Source: Streptomyces spinoverrucosus (GTDB taxonomy: Bacteria > Actinomycetota > Actinomycetes > Streptomycetales > Streptomycetaceae). From it: a DNA stretch of 64,000 nt. The notes below the pieces were generated by a model. That model had not been told where the DNA came from. It worked only from the letters and a program-made list of their open reading frames with translations, and ran no database searches. Both the position numbers and the translations under genes were made by a program. The stretch covers positions 1 through 64,000 of the forward strand of contig NZ_BJND01000005.1 in the NCBI RefSeq assembly GCF_006539505.1. Reading direction: 5' to 3'. Each line of letters starts with the position of its first letter. Position 1 is the first letter of the stretch. Below are positions 17,668 through 26,955 of the stretch, piece after piece.

Positions 17668-17793
17668 TCTTTACGCCTTTTTGATGCCGACCTCCGGACC
17701 CTGCCGGTCGAGCCCACGCCCTGGGTCACATCGTCGTAGTTTCGGGGAGCCGTCTCGTCGGCCCAACCGGGCGTCACAGGCAAGGAGTTGACC

Positions 17794-18984
17794 ATGAGTG
17801 CGCAGGACACGGCCAAGAGGCTGCGGGCGATCAGCGACGAGCTGTCCGACCGCTTCTACGAGCGGGCCGACGTGGTGCGGACGCTGGTGGTGACACTGCT
17901 GGCCGGGCAGCACTCCTTGGTGCTCGGCCCGCCCGGAACGGCGAAGTCCGAGATGGCCCGGGAACTCACCGGCAGGATCGAGGGGGCGTCCTACTAGGAG
18001 ATCCTCCTGTCGAAGTTCACCGCCCCGACGAGGATGTTCGGTCCCATCGACGTCGCCGCGCTGGCCCGGGGTGAGTACCGCCAGGTGTACGAAGGCCGCG
18101 CCACGACCGCCCACATCGCGTTCATCGACGAGATCTTCAAGTGCTCCACGGCGGCGCTGAACGAGACTCTGGGCTACCTCAACGAACGGATCTACCACCC
18201 CGAGAACGGCGGCGAGCCGATCCGCTGCCCTCTGATCGGGGCCATCACGGCGAGCAACGAACTGCCCGGCGGCGAGGATTCGGCCGCGATCTACGACCGG
18301 CTGCTGGTGCGGATCGAGGTCGGCTACCTGGAAGACCCCTCGAACTTCGCCGCGCTGGTCCGCTCCGCCGTCAGCCGCCCGGTGGCACCGACACGGACCA
18401 CGGTCGAGCTGGCCGCGTTGCAGCACGCCGTGACCGAAGCCGTCCCGGCCGTGGCCGTCCCCGACGCGATCGTGGACGCGGTGTGCACGCTGCGGGCCGC
18501 CCTGCGCCGCAAGGAACTCGTCGCCTCCGACCGCCGCTGGCGGCAGGCGGTGGGCCTGCTCCAGGCGTCCGCGTACCTCGACGGCCGCCCGGCGGTCGCC
18601 GAGACCGACCTGTCGATGCTGACGCACGTGCTGTGGGACTCCCCGGCCGAACGCCCGACCGTCGAGCGCGAGGTGCTGAACCTGGTCAACCCCGACGCCA
18701 AGGAGGCGCTCGACCTGGCCGACGCCATGGATGAGCTGGAGGCCCAGCTCGACGCCATGGCCGGGCAGTCCCGCGAGGCGCTGAGCGAGTGGGTCATCAA
18801 GAAGGCCCACAACCAGCTCGCCATGGCGGGGAAGCGGCTGGAGAAGCTGCGCCAGGAGGCCGCGACCGCCGGCCGCTCCACCGCCGCCATCGACCGGGTC
18901 ACCGGCCGCCAGCGCGCGGTCCGCGCCCGCGTTCTCACCGAGGCCCTCGGCGTGGACGCGAGCATGGTGCAGGCCCAGCTCTGA
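17794..18984 (+). pseudogene. MoxR/RavA-type AAA+ ATPase interrupted by an in-frame amber codon
   Basis: One continuous reading frame carries a MoxR/RavA-type ATPase but is broken by TAG at 17995-17997. The upstream part (67 residues) has Walker A GPPGTAKS. The downstream part has Walker B HIAFIDEIFK, sensor-1-like TASNELPGG and the remaining AAA+ lid plus helical tail. Around the stop, the family has an aromatic followed by EILLSKFTAP, so a single Tyr codon (TAC or TAT to TAG) explains it. ATG 17794 follows AAGGAG. Re-initiation at ATG 18034 would give a protein lacking Walker A. Downstream lies its intact VWA partner. Could be a true null, a readthrough gene or an assembly error. Confidence 0.85.
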
Positions 18985-19029
18985 GCACCGGCTCTCAACA
19001 CTGGCTCCCAACACCGACGGGACAAGACC

Positions 19030-20652
19030 ATGGGCAAGACACCGAGCAAGCTCAACGAGCTGGCGAGCCGGGCCGCAAAGTGGCTGAGCCTGTCCGCCGC
19101 CACCCCCGGGCACCACACCGCGTCCGTGGTCGCGGACCGGTTCGACCGGATCACATGGCGAGACACCTACGAGCAGTCGGCCGGACTGCGCGATCTCGCC
19201 GAGGAGCTGAGTCGGCGCTACGGCCACCACACCACCGACCTCCTGACCGACGCGTTCCTGGCCGCCTACAAGATCGGCCCGCGGTTGCGCGAGCGCGCCG
19301 AGATGGATCCCTCCCGGCTGGTCAACCACCAGGTCATCACCTCACTGGTGGAGTCAACGGAGTTCGCCGAACTGCACCGGGAGACGGCCGACGACCCCTA
19401 CGCCGCCGCCATGGCGGTGCTCGCCCAGGCCGCCGCCCTGCGCCGGATGCTGGAGCGCTCCCGAGATGGCCAGGCACACGCCGAGCGGGCGAAGAAGGCC
19501 CACCAGGACGCCGAAGACGCGGCGACCACCGTGGGCGAGGCGCTCCAGCAGGCCGCCGACGAGGCGGACGAGGACGGCACCGTGCCGCCCCCGGCCGCCG
19601 ACGCCGTACGACAGGCGATCGAGACCGCCGAAGCCGCCGAGGCCGCCGCGCGGCAGGCCGCCCAGGCCGCCGTGCAGGCCCTCGCGGCGACGGCTCCCGG
19701 TATCCGTGCCGCCGCGCGGAGCGCCGCGGCGAAGGCCGCCCAGGCCGTGCGGAAGGAGGCCGCGCTGATGCGGGCATGGGGCGTCGGTCCCGGCGAGCTG
19801 GAGCGGATGCCGTTCGACCAGCGTGCCCGGCTCGCCGAGCGGCTGCGCACCGGCCGTCTCGCCCAGTGGGCCGAGCTGATCGGTCGTTTCCGGCAGATGG
19901 CCGGCGGTGAGCGCGCCCGCAAGGTGGAGAACGCCACCGGGGAACTGGTCGGCGTCACGCTCGGCAACGAGCTCTCCCGCGTCATCCCCTCCGAGCTGGC
20001 GAGCCTCGGCCTGCCTGAGCTGCGTGCGGTGTTCGCCGCGCGCTACGCCGCCGGGGAGCTGATGCTCTACGACAGCCAGGGCGAGCAGGCCACCGGCAAG
20101 GGCGCCGTCATCGCGTGCGTGGACACCTCGCACTCCATGTACGAGGCAGGGCCCGGCGGAGTCACCCGGGAAGCGTGGGCCAAGGCCTGCGCCCTGGCGC
20201 TGCTGGATCAGGCCCGCCATGCGGGGCGTGACTTCGTCGGCATTCTTTTCTCCGCCGCCGACAAGCTTCAGGTCTTCCGCTTCCCGGCAGGCGAGCCCGC
20301 CGAAATCGCGCAGATCCTCGACTTCGCGGAGACCTTCCTCGGCGGTGGCACCAGCTATCAGAGGCCGCTGACAGCGGCCCGCGAACTGCTGGAGGAGGAG
20401 TTCAACGACGCCGCCCGCTCGCGCGGCGACATCGTGATGCTCACCGACGACGACTGCGGCGTCACCGAGGAATGGATGCGCGGCTGGAACGACGCCAAGC
20501 AGCGGCTGGGCTTCCGCGTCTTCGGCGTGGCCATCGGCGATCCGCGCGTCGCCGAAGCCGACTCGGTCCTGGACGCCCTGTGCGACAACCTCCGCTCCAT
20601 CGAGGACCTCACCGACGTCCACGCCGCCGCCGACCTCTTCCGCGTGATCTGA
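19030..20652 (+). CDS. VWA-domain protein (CoxE/ViaA-like)
   Basis: A 540-residue protein. Its C-terminal von Willebrand A domain (about 355-535) has the MIDAS sequence DTSHSM, GGGTSYQRPL and the acidic MLTDDDCG. The middle is an Ala-rich helical stretch with coiled-coil character (about 150-250). ViaA partners RavA-type AAA+ ATPases in a chaperone-like or metallocofactor-insertion complex. The ATPase gene lies 45 bp upstream but has an amber codon. This gene shows no decay, which favours recent mutation or functional readthrough upstream. Confidence 0.88.
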   Translation: MGKTPSKLNELASRAAKWLSLSAATPGHHTASVVADRFDRITWRDTYEQSAGLRDLAEELSRRYGHHTTDLLTDAFLAAYKIGPRLRERAEMDPSRLVNHQVITSLVESTEFAELHRETADDPYAAAMAVLAQAAALRRMLERSRDGQAHAERAKKAHQDAEDAATTVGEALQQAADEADEDGTVPPPAADAVRQAIETAEAAEAAARQAAQAAVQALAATAPGIRAAARSAAAKAAQAVRKEAALMRAWGVGPGELERMPFDQRARLAERLRTGRLAQWAELIGRFRQMAGGERARKVENATGELVGVTLGNELSRVIPSELASLGLPELRAVFAARYAAGELMLYDSQGEQATGKGAVIACVDTSHSMYEAGPGGVTREAWAKACALALLDQARHAGRDFVGILFSAADKLQVFRFPAGEPAEIAQILDFAETFLGGGTSYQRPLTAARELLEEEFNDAARSRGDIVMLTDDDCGVTEEWMRGWNDAKQRLGFRVFGVAIGDPRVAEADSVLDALCDNLRSIEDLTDVHAAADLFRVI

Positions 20653-20691
20653 CGCCGCCGCCCGCGACCGTGCGGAGCACCCCGTTGCCCG

Positions 20692-21570
20692 TCAGCGCCC
20701 CGCAGCGGGCAGACCCAGCACCCTCGTGATCGTGCGAAGCACACCGTTCTCCGTGTTGGCCGGAGCCACATGGCGGGCGCGGCGAATGACCTCCGGGTGG
20801 GCGTTAGCCATCGCGAAGGACCACTCCGCGGTGTCGAGCATCTCCAGGTCGTTGAGGTAGTCGCCGAACACCATCGTCTGCGCGGGCGTGATGCCGAGCT
20901 CGCGCTGGAGGCGGCGGATGGCGGCGCCCTTGTTGGCGGTGCGGTTCATGAGGTCGACCCAGTGCTCGCCGGAGACGACGACCTGGTGGGTGGCACCGAA
21001 ACGGGCGAGGGCCGGGGCGGTGGTCCGTTCGGCGGGGCCGAAGTCGTACAGGGCGACCTTGAGGATGTCGTCGCCGACCGCGGTGACGTCCTCGACCATG
21101 CGGTGCTCGACGTAGTACTTGCGCACCTCGGCCAGGAACGGCTCGTCAGTGCGCTCGACGTACGCGGACCGCTTGCCGCAGACGACGGCGCCCACGTCGA
21201 CGCCGCCGGCCGCGAGCCGCCGTACCGCCTCGACGACCTCCGTGACGACGGCCGGGTCCAGCGGGTCGGAGCTCAGTTCCACGCCGTCCCGGACGACGTA
21301 CGTGCCGTTCTCCGCGATGAACACCATGCCCTCGGCGGCCCGGGCGAACTCCCGTGCGAGCGTGGCGTACTGGCGGCCGCTCGCCGGGCTGAACAGCACC
21401 CCGCGCTCCCGCAGCTGCTCCAGCACCTCCCACAGCCCGGCCGGGGCCCGCTTGTCGTCGTCCAGCAGCGTGCCGTCCATGTCGGTGACGACGAGCCGGA
21501 TGTCGGCGGAGGCGGAGCCATGCGCCGAGGAGTCGTGGGTGGTGGGCAGGGGCGCGTGAGAGTAGGGCAT
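20692..21570 (-). CDS. HAD-superfamily phosphatase, Cof-type
   Basis: A 292-residue Cof-type (IIB cap) HAD hydrolase. Motif I is VVTDMDGTLLDDD (nucleophile Asp and acid Asp two residues on), motif II is SPASGRQ, motif III's Lys is in TANKGAAIRRL, and motif IV is VFGDYLNDLEML. Probable cytoplasmic sugar-phosphate or nucleotide phosphatase; substrate unknown. ATG 21570 follows AGGAACAGGAC. Open frame upstream of it to 21849 is not supported. Confidence 0.9.
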   Translation of the reverse strand: MPYSHAPLPTTHDSSAHGSASADIRLVVTDMDGTLLDDDKRAPAGLWEVLEQLRERGVLFSPASGRQYATLAREFARAAEGMVFIAENGTYVVRDGVELSSDPLDPAVVTEVVEAVRRLAAGGVDVGAVVCGKRSAYVERTDEPFLAEVRKYYVEHRMVEDVTAVGDDILKVALYDFGPAERTTAPALARFGATHQVVVSGEHWVDLMNRTANKGAAIRRLQRELGITPAQTMVFGDYLNDLEMLDTAEWSFAMANAHPEVIRRARHVAPANTENGVLRTITRVLGLPAAGR

Positions 21571-21782
21571 GTCCTGTTCCTGGGACTGTTTACCTGGGGC
21601 GCTCGCCGCGCCGCTTGTCGTTCCGGATGCGGCCGTCAACCCTACCGGGCACACTCCCCCGTACGAGTGAGACCCCAGCCCCGGCCCCAGGCCTCGGCCC
21701 AGTCCCCCCATTCCTGCCACGCGCTGATCTTGAACCCGGCAGAATGGCCGCGACTGCGGTACGGGCGAGGAGAGGAAGAGAC

Positions 21783-22595
21783 GTGAGCGAGGCTCCCACC
21801 CCGGCGGAGGGTACGGCACGCCTGAACACCGGTGTGGCGCACAACGCACGGGTCTGGAACTACTGGATCGGCGGCAAGGACAACTACGAGGTCGACCACC
21901 GGGTCGGCGACCACGTCGCCTCGATGTTCCCGCTCATCCGGGACATCGCCCGGGCGGACCGCGAGTTCCTGGGGCGGGCGGTGTCGTTCCTGGCCCGTGA
22001 GCGCGGGGTGCGGCAGTTCCTGGACATCGGCACCGGGCTGCCGACGGCGGACAACACCCACGAGATCGCACAGCGCTTCGCGCCCGAGTCGCGGATCGTG
22101 TACGTCGACAACGACCCGATCGTGCTGATCCACGCCCGGACCCTGCTGACCGGCAGCCCCGAGGGCGTCACCGACTACATCGACGCCGACGTGCGCGACC
22201 CGGACGCCATCCTCGAACGCGCCCGCCGCACCCTGGACTTCACCCGTCCCGTCGCGGTGATGATGCTGGGCATCCTCAACTTCGTGCTGGACACGGACGA
22301 GGCCCGCGACATCGTGCGCCGGGTCATGGCCGCCGTTCCCTCGGGCAGCTTCCTGGCCATGACGCACCCCACGCACGACGCCGAGCTGGGCGGCGAGGGC
22401 CAGATCCCGGCCATGAAATTCTGGAACGAGAACGCCACCCCGCCCGTCACCGCCCGCAGCGGCGCCGAGATCGCATCATTCTTCGACGGTCTGGACATGC
22501 TGGAACCGGGCCTGGTGTCGTGTTCCGCCTGGCGCGCCGAGCTGCACGCTCCCGTGGTGGTACCGCAGTACGGCGCGGTGGCCGTGAAACCCTGA
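21783..22595 (+). CDS. DUF574 SAM-dependent methyltransferase (paralogue 2)
   Basis: A 270-residue member of the same DUF574 family as the protein at 2959-3777. Shared anchors are RVWNYWIGGKDNYEVD, QFLDIGTGLPT and YVDNDPIVL. It starts at GTG 21783 after GAGGAGAGGAAG and ends 42 bp before the glutamine-synthetase-like gene, in the same direction. The substrate is unknown; Streptomyces genomes usually carry many copies. Confidence 0.88.
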   Translation: MSEAPTPAEGTARLNTGVAHNARVWNYWIGGKDNYEVDHRVGDHVASMFPLIRDIARADREFLGRAVSFLARERGVRQFLDIGTGLPTADNTHEIAQRFAPESRIVYVDNDPIVLIHARTLLTGSPEGVTDYIDADVRDPDAILERARRTLDFTRPVAVMMLGILNFVLDTDEARDIVRRVMAAVPSGSFLAMTHPTHDAELGGEGQIPAMKFWNENATPPVTARSGAEIASFFDGLDMLEPGLVSCSAWRAELHAPVVVPQYGAVAVKP

Positions 22596-22637
22596 CACCG
22601 GCACCGACCCGGCCACCGAGCCCGTCGAGGAGACCGT

Positions 22638-24041
22638 ATGACGACCCTTGCCGACCCCGTCCCCGGCGGCCGCCCCGGCGATGTGGAACGGGCATCCGCG
22701 CTGAGCGGCGAGCTGTCGGCGCGGGGAGTGCACGGGATCGTCCTGTCGTACGTCGACACGGCGGGCATCGGCCGGGTGAAGACCATCCCCACGGCGAGGC
22801 TGCCCGCGGCCGCGGCCTGGGGCGTCGGGATGTCACCGGTGTTCGACACGTTCCTGGCGAACGACTCCATCGTCAGCACGGACGTGCTCGGCTCGCCGGA
22901 CGGCGATCTGCGGCTCTACCCCGACCTGGACCATTTGACCGCGCTCAGCGCACAGCCCGGCTGGGCGTGGGCGCCGGTGGACCGGATCACGCAGGACGGC
23001 GAGCCGCACCCGGCCTGCGCCCGCACCTTTCTGCGCCGGGTAGTCGAGCAGGCGGCCCGGCAGCACGGGGTCACCTTCCGGGCGGCCGTCGAGATCGAGT
23101 GGGCGGTCGGGCTGGGGTCGGCGCCCGGCGGCGAGTTCGTACCGGCGGTGTCCGGACCCGCGTACGGCGCCACCCGGCAGGTGGAGCTGAGCGACTGCAC
23201 GGCGGAGCTGCTGGCGGCATGCGCGGCGCAGGGGGTGGACGTCGATCAGGTCCATCCCGAGTACGCGGCCGGGCAGTTCGAGATCTCCGTGGGCGCACTC
23301 GACCCGGTGGCGGCGGCCGACCGGAGCGTGCTGCTGCGGCAGACCATCCGCGCGGTGGCCCAGCGGCACGGCCTGAAGGTCTCCTTCTCGCCCGCCGTGT
23401 CCGGCGAGGGCGTCGGCAACGGCGGCCATCTGCACCTCTCCGCCTGGCGCGACGGCGTCAACCTGCACTCCGGCGGCACCCACCGCCACGGCATGACGGC
23501 CGACGCCGAGTCCTTCGCGGCCGGGATCCTCACCCACCTGCCGGGCCTGATGGCGGTGACCGCGCCGAGCCCGGCCAGCTATCTGCGGCTCAGACCGGCG
23601 CAGTGGGCCGGCGTGTTCACGGCATGGGGCCTGGAGACCCGGGAGACCGCCGTACGGGTCATCACCGGCACCGCCGGTCTGCGCGACCAGGCCGCCAACC
23701 TGGAGGTCAAGCCCGTCGACCTGGCCGCCAACCCGTATCTCGCCCTCGGCTCTGTCATCTCCGCCGGACTGGACGGCCTGGCGACGGCAACACCGCTGCC
23801 AGAGGAGACCACCGGCGACCCGGCGCGGCTGGGCGCCGAGGAGGCGGCGGCCCGGGGCGTGCGCCGGTTGCCGGTATCGCTGGAGGAGGCCGTCACCGAG
23901 TTCCGCCGCGACGAACAGGTGCGGGCCGCGCTGGGACCGGTGCTGGCCGACGCGGTGATCGCCGTACGGCTCGGGGAGATCGACGCCGTGGCCGGACTGG
24001 ACGACGCGCGGGTGGCGGCGGCGTACCGCTGGGCGTACTGA
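22638..24041 (+). CDS. Glutamine synthetase-family ligase, FluG/GlnA4-like
   Basis: A 467-residue GS-I-type enzyme shorter and more diverged than housekeeping GlnA. The ATP/metal-binding pieces are FRAAVEIEWAV, HPEYAAGQFEISVG and GNGGHLHLSAW, and the C-terminal part has NLEVKPVDLAANPYLAL. It is like the gamma-glutamyl-polyamine/ethanolamide synthetases and the C-terminal half of fungal FluG. The next gene encodes the FluG N-terminal-type amidohydrolase, so the pair is a two-gene form of FluG. The probable role is amine gamma-glutamylation or its reversal; the amine cannot be inferred. Confidence 0.85.
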   Translation: MTTLADPVPGGRPGDVERASALSGELSARGVHGIVLSYVDTAGIGRVKTIPTARLPAAAAWGVGMSPVFDTFLANDSIVSTDVLGSPDGDLRLYPDLDHLTALSAQPGWAWAPVDRITQDGEPHPACARTFLRRVVEQAARQHGVTFRAAVEIEWAVGLGSAPGGEFVPAVSGPAYGATRQVELSDCTAELLAACAAQGVDVDQVHPEYAAGQFEISVGALDPVAAADRSVLLRQTIRAVAQRHGLKVSFSPAVSGEGVGNGGHLHLSAWRDGVNLHSGGTHRHGMTADAESFAAGILTHLPGLMAVTAPSPASYLRLRPAQWAGVFTAWGLETRETAVRVITGTAGLRDQAANLEVKPVDLAANPYLALGSVISAGLDGLATATPLPEETTGDPARLGAEEAAARGVRRLPVSLEEAVTEFRRDEQVRAALGPVLADAVIAVRLGEIDAVAGLDDARVAAAYRWAY

Positions 24042-24042
24042 G

Positions 24043-24138
24043 ATGAGCGCCATCGGACGTACTGAATTGAGCGCCACCGGACGTACGGAGATGAGCACCA
24101 CCGGACGTACGGAGATGGGCACCACCGGACGTCCCGCC
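24043..24138. repeat. Four 24-bp repeats at the start of the amidohydrolase gene
   Basis: Four consecutive 24-bp units with the pattern ATGAGCNCCANCGGACGTAC (start codon ATG or TTG in place) begin at 24043, 24067, 24091 and 24115. Each unit supplies its own start codon in the same frame, so repeat-number change alters only the N-terminal tail. Confidence 0.88.
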
Positions 24139-25284
24139 CCGCCCACCACCGGCCCGGTCGCGGAGGCGCTCGCCGCGCTGCCCCTCGTGGACCACCACTG
24201 CCACGGCGTCGTCACCGCCGACCTCGACCTGCCGGGCTTCGAGTCGCTGCTCACCGAGGGTGAGCCGTGGCCCGGCATCTCGCCCTTCGACAGCCCCGTC
24301 GGCATCGCCGTCCGCCGCCACTGCGCGCCCGTACTGGACCTGCCCCGCCACGCCCCGGCCGACGAGTACGTGGCCCGCCGCGCCGAGCTGGGCGCGGACG
24401 AGGTGAACCGGCGGTTCCTGTCCGCCGCCGGTACCGAGGTGTTCTGCGTCGACACCGGGTACACCCCGGAGGGCCTCACCACCCCGGAGCAGCTGGCCGA
24501 GGCCGCCGGTGCCGGTGCTGTCGCGTATGAAGTCGTACGGCTGGAAAGTGTCGCCGAGGCGGTGGCGGCGGCGGAGGTTGAACCGGGCGAGTACGCGCGG
24601 ACGTTCGAGGCGGCCGCGTGGGAGGCGGTACGGCAGCCGGGTGTGGTGGCGGTGAAGTCGGTGGCCGCCTATCGCACGGGCTTCGACCTGGACCCGGCCC
24701 GCCCCACGGAGGGCGAGGTCACCGAGGCCGCCCGGCGCTGGCTGGCCCGCGGCGGCGGCCGGCTGGCCGACCCGGTTCTCGTACGGCACCTGCTGTGGAC
24801 GGCCGTAGGCCTCGGGCTCCCCCTGCAGCTGCACACCGGCTTCGGCGACAACGACATCCGGCTGCACCGCTCGGACCCCACCCACCTGACCGACTGGCTG
24901 CACCTGACGTCCGGCACGATCCCGGTCATGCTGCTGCACTGCTGGCCGTACCAGCGCCAGGCCGCCTATCTCGCAGCCGTGTTCGAGCAGGTGTACCTCG
25001 ACGTCGGCCTCGCCCTGCACCACGTCGGGCCGAGCCGGGCCCGGGCGGTGCTGGCCGAAGCGACGGAGATCACGCCGTTCCGCAAGCTGCTGTACAGCTC
25101 CGACGCCTACGGTGTTGCCGAGTTCCACCTGCTGGGTGCCCTGGCCTTCCGGCGGGGGCTGGCCGGGCTGCTCCAGGAGCGGGTCGACACCGACGAGCTG
25201 AGCCTGCCCGACGCGCTGCGGATCGTGCGATGGGCGGGGCGGGACAACGCCCGCCGGGTCTACCGGTTTTCCGACGACACCTGA
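24043..25284 (+). CDS. Amidohydrolase_2 protein, FluG N-terminal type
   Basis: Up to 413 residues in the amidohydrolase superfamily. Metal-site features are DHHCHGV near residue 49, LHTGFGDND, LLHCWPY and LYSSDAYG at the C-terminal side. It overlaps the context of the GS-like gene (one base between stop and start) and is probably translated with it; together they equal FluG. The first 32 residues are four copies of an eight-residue unit (SxxGRTEM-like), with possible starts at 24043, 24067 (TTG), 24091 and 24115, so the real N-terminus is uncertain. Confidence 0.85.
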   Translation: MSAIGRTELSATGRTEMSTTGRTEMGTTGRPAPPTTGPVAEALAALPLVDHHCHGVVTADLDLPGFESLLTEGEPWPGISPFDSPVGIAVRRHCAPVLDLPRHAPADEYVARRAELGADEVNRRFLSAAGTEVFCVDTGYTPEGLTTPEQLAEAAGAGAVAYEVVRLESVAEAVAAAEVEPGEYARTFEAAAWEAVRQPGVVAVKSVAAYRTGFDLDPARPTEGEVTEAARRWLARGGGRLADPVLVRHLLWTAVGLGLPLQLHTGFGDNDIRLHRSDPTHLTDWLHLTSGTIPVMLLHCWPYQRQAAYLAAVFEQVYLDVGLALHHVGPSRARAVLAEATEITPFRKLLYSSDAYGVAEFHLLGALAFRRGLAGLLQERVDTDELSLPDALRIVRWAGRDNARRVYRFSDDT

Positions 25285-25299
25285 AAGTATGATCAAGCA

Positions 25300-25836
25300 A
25301 TGTCTGACATGACCGAGACCACGCCCGGTTGGCTGAGCCCCGACGAGCTGGAGATGGCGCGCGCCCGCATGCCGATCCTGTACGTCGAGGCGGTGCCGGT
25401 GCGCGTCGACGACAGTGGTGAAGTCACCAGCATCGGGCTGCTGCTGCGCATCGGACCGGACGGGACGGTCAGCCGCACCCTGGTCTCCGGCCGCGTCCTG
25501 CATCACGAGCGGGTCCGGGACGCCCTGCTGCGGCACCTGGAGAAGGACCTCGGCCCCGTGGCACTCCCCCGGATCCCGGCCTCCCTCCAGCCCTTCACGG
25601 TCGCCGAGTACTTCCCGACCCACGGCATCACGCCGTACCACGACCCGCGTCAGCACGCGGTGTCCCTCGCCTACGTCGTGCCGGTGACCGGCGACTGCCG
25701 GCCCCGGCAGGACGCGCTGGACCTGGTGTGGTTCAGCCCGCAGGAGGCCGCGTCGGAGGCGGTGCAGAGCGAGATGCCGGGCGGGCACGGGGTGCTGCTG
25801 AGGCAGGCGCTGGCTCATGTGGGGCTGGCGCTCTGA
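25300..25836 (+). CDS. DUF4916/NUDIX-like protein
   Basis: A 178-residue cytoplasmic protein matching the actinobacterial NUDIX-like DUF4916 family: GWLSPDELEMARARMPILYVEAVPVRV, then GLLLRIGPDGTVSRTLVSGRV, with YFPTHGITPYHDPRQHAVSLAYVVPV later. The canonical NUDIX box is degenerate, so catalysis is uncertain. ATG 25300 is 16 bp after the amidohydrolase stop. A start at 25309 (MTETTPG) is also possible. Confidence 0.82.
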   Translation: MSDMTETTPGWLSPDELEMARARMPILYVEAVPVRVDDSGEVTSIGLLLRIGPDGTVSRTLVSGRVLHHERVRDALLRHLEKDLGPVALPRIPASLQPFTVAEYFPTHGITPYHDPRQHAVSLAYVVPVTGDCRPRQDALDLVWFSPQEAASEAVQSEMPGGHGVLLRQALAHVGLAL

Positions 25837-25951
25837 GGGTGCGTTCCGGCGCGGCGCGCCGCCGGTGACGCTTCAGCCGCGGTTCATCGGCCCACCGTGT
25901 GAGAGACGGGCCCGCGCACGCCGGTGAGACCGGCGGCGGGGTCGGGACGGA

Positions 25952-26248
25952 TCAGTGGTCGTCCCAGTGGCCGTCGTGGGTGGCGTGCCGGTGGCCGTCG
26001 TGCACGTAGTCGACGTGGTCGCCGTGCGGCACGGCCACATGGCCGCAGCCCTCGCCGTGCTCGTGGGAGTGGTCCCCGTGGCGGGCGTGCCCCGCGGGCT
26101 CGCACTCGTCGACGTGGTCGTCGTGCAGGCGGTGCAGATGGCCGTCGTGCGCGTAGTCCACGTGGTCGGCGTGCGGGACCGCAACATGGCCGCAGCCCTC
26201 GCCGTGCTCGTGGGTGTGATCGGAGTGGGTTGCGTGCGCGGTAGTCAT
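25952..26248 (-). CDS. Histidine-rich metal-binding protein
   Basis: A 98-residue protein with about 30 His plus many Asp and a few Cys, in two similar halves ([22 protein letters not shown] and [21 protein letters not shown]). It should chelate Zn, Ni or Co; no fold or signal peptide is obvious. It is divergent from the cysteine-free L32 gene and a CobW-type gene across a Zur-like site, so it fits a zinc-economy cluster as a storage, sequestering or delivery protein. Confidence 0.85.
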   Translation of the reverse strand: MTTAHATHSDHTHEHGEGCGHVAVPHADHVDYAHDGHLHRLHDDHVDECEPAGHARHGDHSHEHGEGCGHVAVPHGDHVDYVHDGHRHATHDGHWDDH

Positions 26249-26386
26249 GGATGCCTCTTTCCGCCGAATCCGTCGGCCGCGTTGGACGTTTTGCGCCACT
26301 GGCCCAATCCTGCTCCTCGCGCGACCCATCGCACACCCACGTCCAGGCCAAGGGTTCCTCAACCCGCACGAGCCAGCATTTAGTAA

Positions 26387-26401
26387 TGGGATCCATTTTC
26401 A
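26387..26401. promoter_or_regulatory. Candidate Zur box
   Basis: TGGGATCCATTTTCA matches the actinobacterial Zur box TGAAAATNATTTTCA well in its right half (ATTTTCA) and poorly in its left half. It lies 41 bp upstream of the L32 gene and 139 bp from the divergent His-rich gene. Zinc repression of both is likely but unproven. Confidence 0.6.
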
Positions 26402-26441
26402 TGTAGCGTCGCGGTGCAAACGCACCGAGGAAGGACGTTCC

Positions 26442-26612
26442 ATGGCTGTCCCCAAGCGGAAGATGTCCCGCAGCAACACCCGCCACCGCCGCGCCCAGTG
26501 GAAGGCGAGCACCCCGCAGCTGGTACCGGTCACGATCGAGGGCGTCCGCCACCTTGTGCCGCAGCACCTGGTCAAGGCGTACGAGCGCGGGCTGCTGCGC
26601 CCCGAGGGCTGA
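26442..26612 (+). CDS. rpmF: 50S ribosomal protein L32, cysteine-free (zinc-independent) form
   Basis: A 56-residue L32 beginning [20 protein letters not shown], the family signature. It has no Cys, whereas the Zn-binding form carries four, so this is the C-minus paralogue used when zinc is scarce. In actinobacteria such paralogues are usually Zur-repressed; a Zur-like palindrome lies upstream and a CobW gene lies 7 bp downstream. Confidence 0.93.
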   Translation: MAVPKRKMSRSNTRHRRAQWKASTPQLVPVTIEGVRHLVPQHLVKAYERGLLRPEG

Positions 26613-26619
26613 GCAGCGG

Positions 26620-26955
26620 ATGCCGTACGACCGACTGCCCGTCACCGTCCTGTCCGGATTCCTCGGGGCGGGCAAGACCACGCTGCTCAACCACGTCCTC
26701 GCCAACCGCGAGGGGCTGCGCGTCGCCGTGATCGTCAACGACATGAGCGAGATCAACATCGACGCGGCGCTGGTGCGCGGCGGCGAGGCCGCGCTGTCCC
26801 GGACGGAGGAGCGGCTGGTCGAGATGACCAACGGCTGCATCTGCTGCACCCTGCGCGACGACCTGCTGGAGGAGGTCGACCGGCTGGCCCGTGAGGGCCG
26901 CTTCGACCACCTCCTGATCGAGTCGTCCGGCATTTCCGAGCAGATACCGCACTGA
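26620..26955 (+). pseudogene. CobW-family GTPase, truncated after the N-terminal third
   Basis: A 111-residue fragment of a COG0523 (CobW/ZNG1-type) metallochaperone GTPase. Present: P-loop [15 protein letters not shown], switch region [13 protein letters not shown], metal-binding CICC ([14 protein letters not shown]) and LIESSGIS. Family members run about 350-400 residues; here identity is lost right after SGISE and a stop follows four codons later. The rest of the GTPase and the C-terminal domain are not found before the prophage. It follows the L32 gene closely, as in zinc-starvation operons. Disruption by prophage integration or an older deletion would explain it. Confidence 0.85.

Noticed and set aside
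22833..24482. Minus-strand open frame across the glutamine synthetase-like gene
   Set aside because: Low-complexity antisense; the plus-strand protein has clear family motifs.
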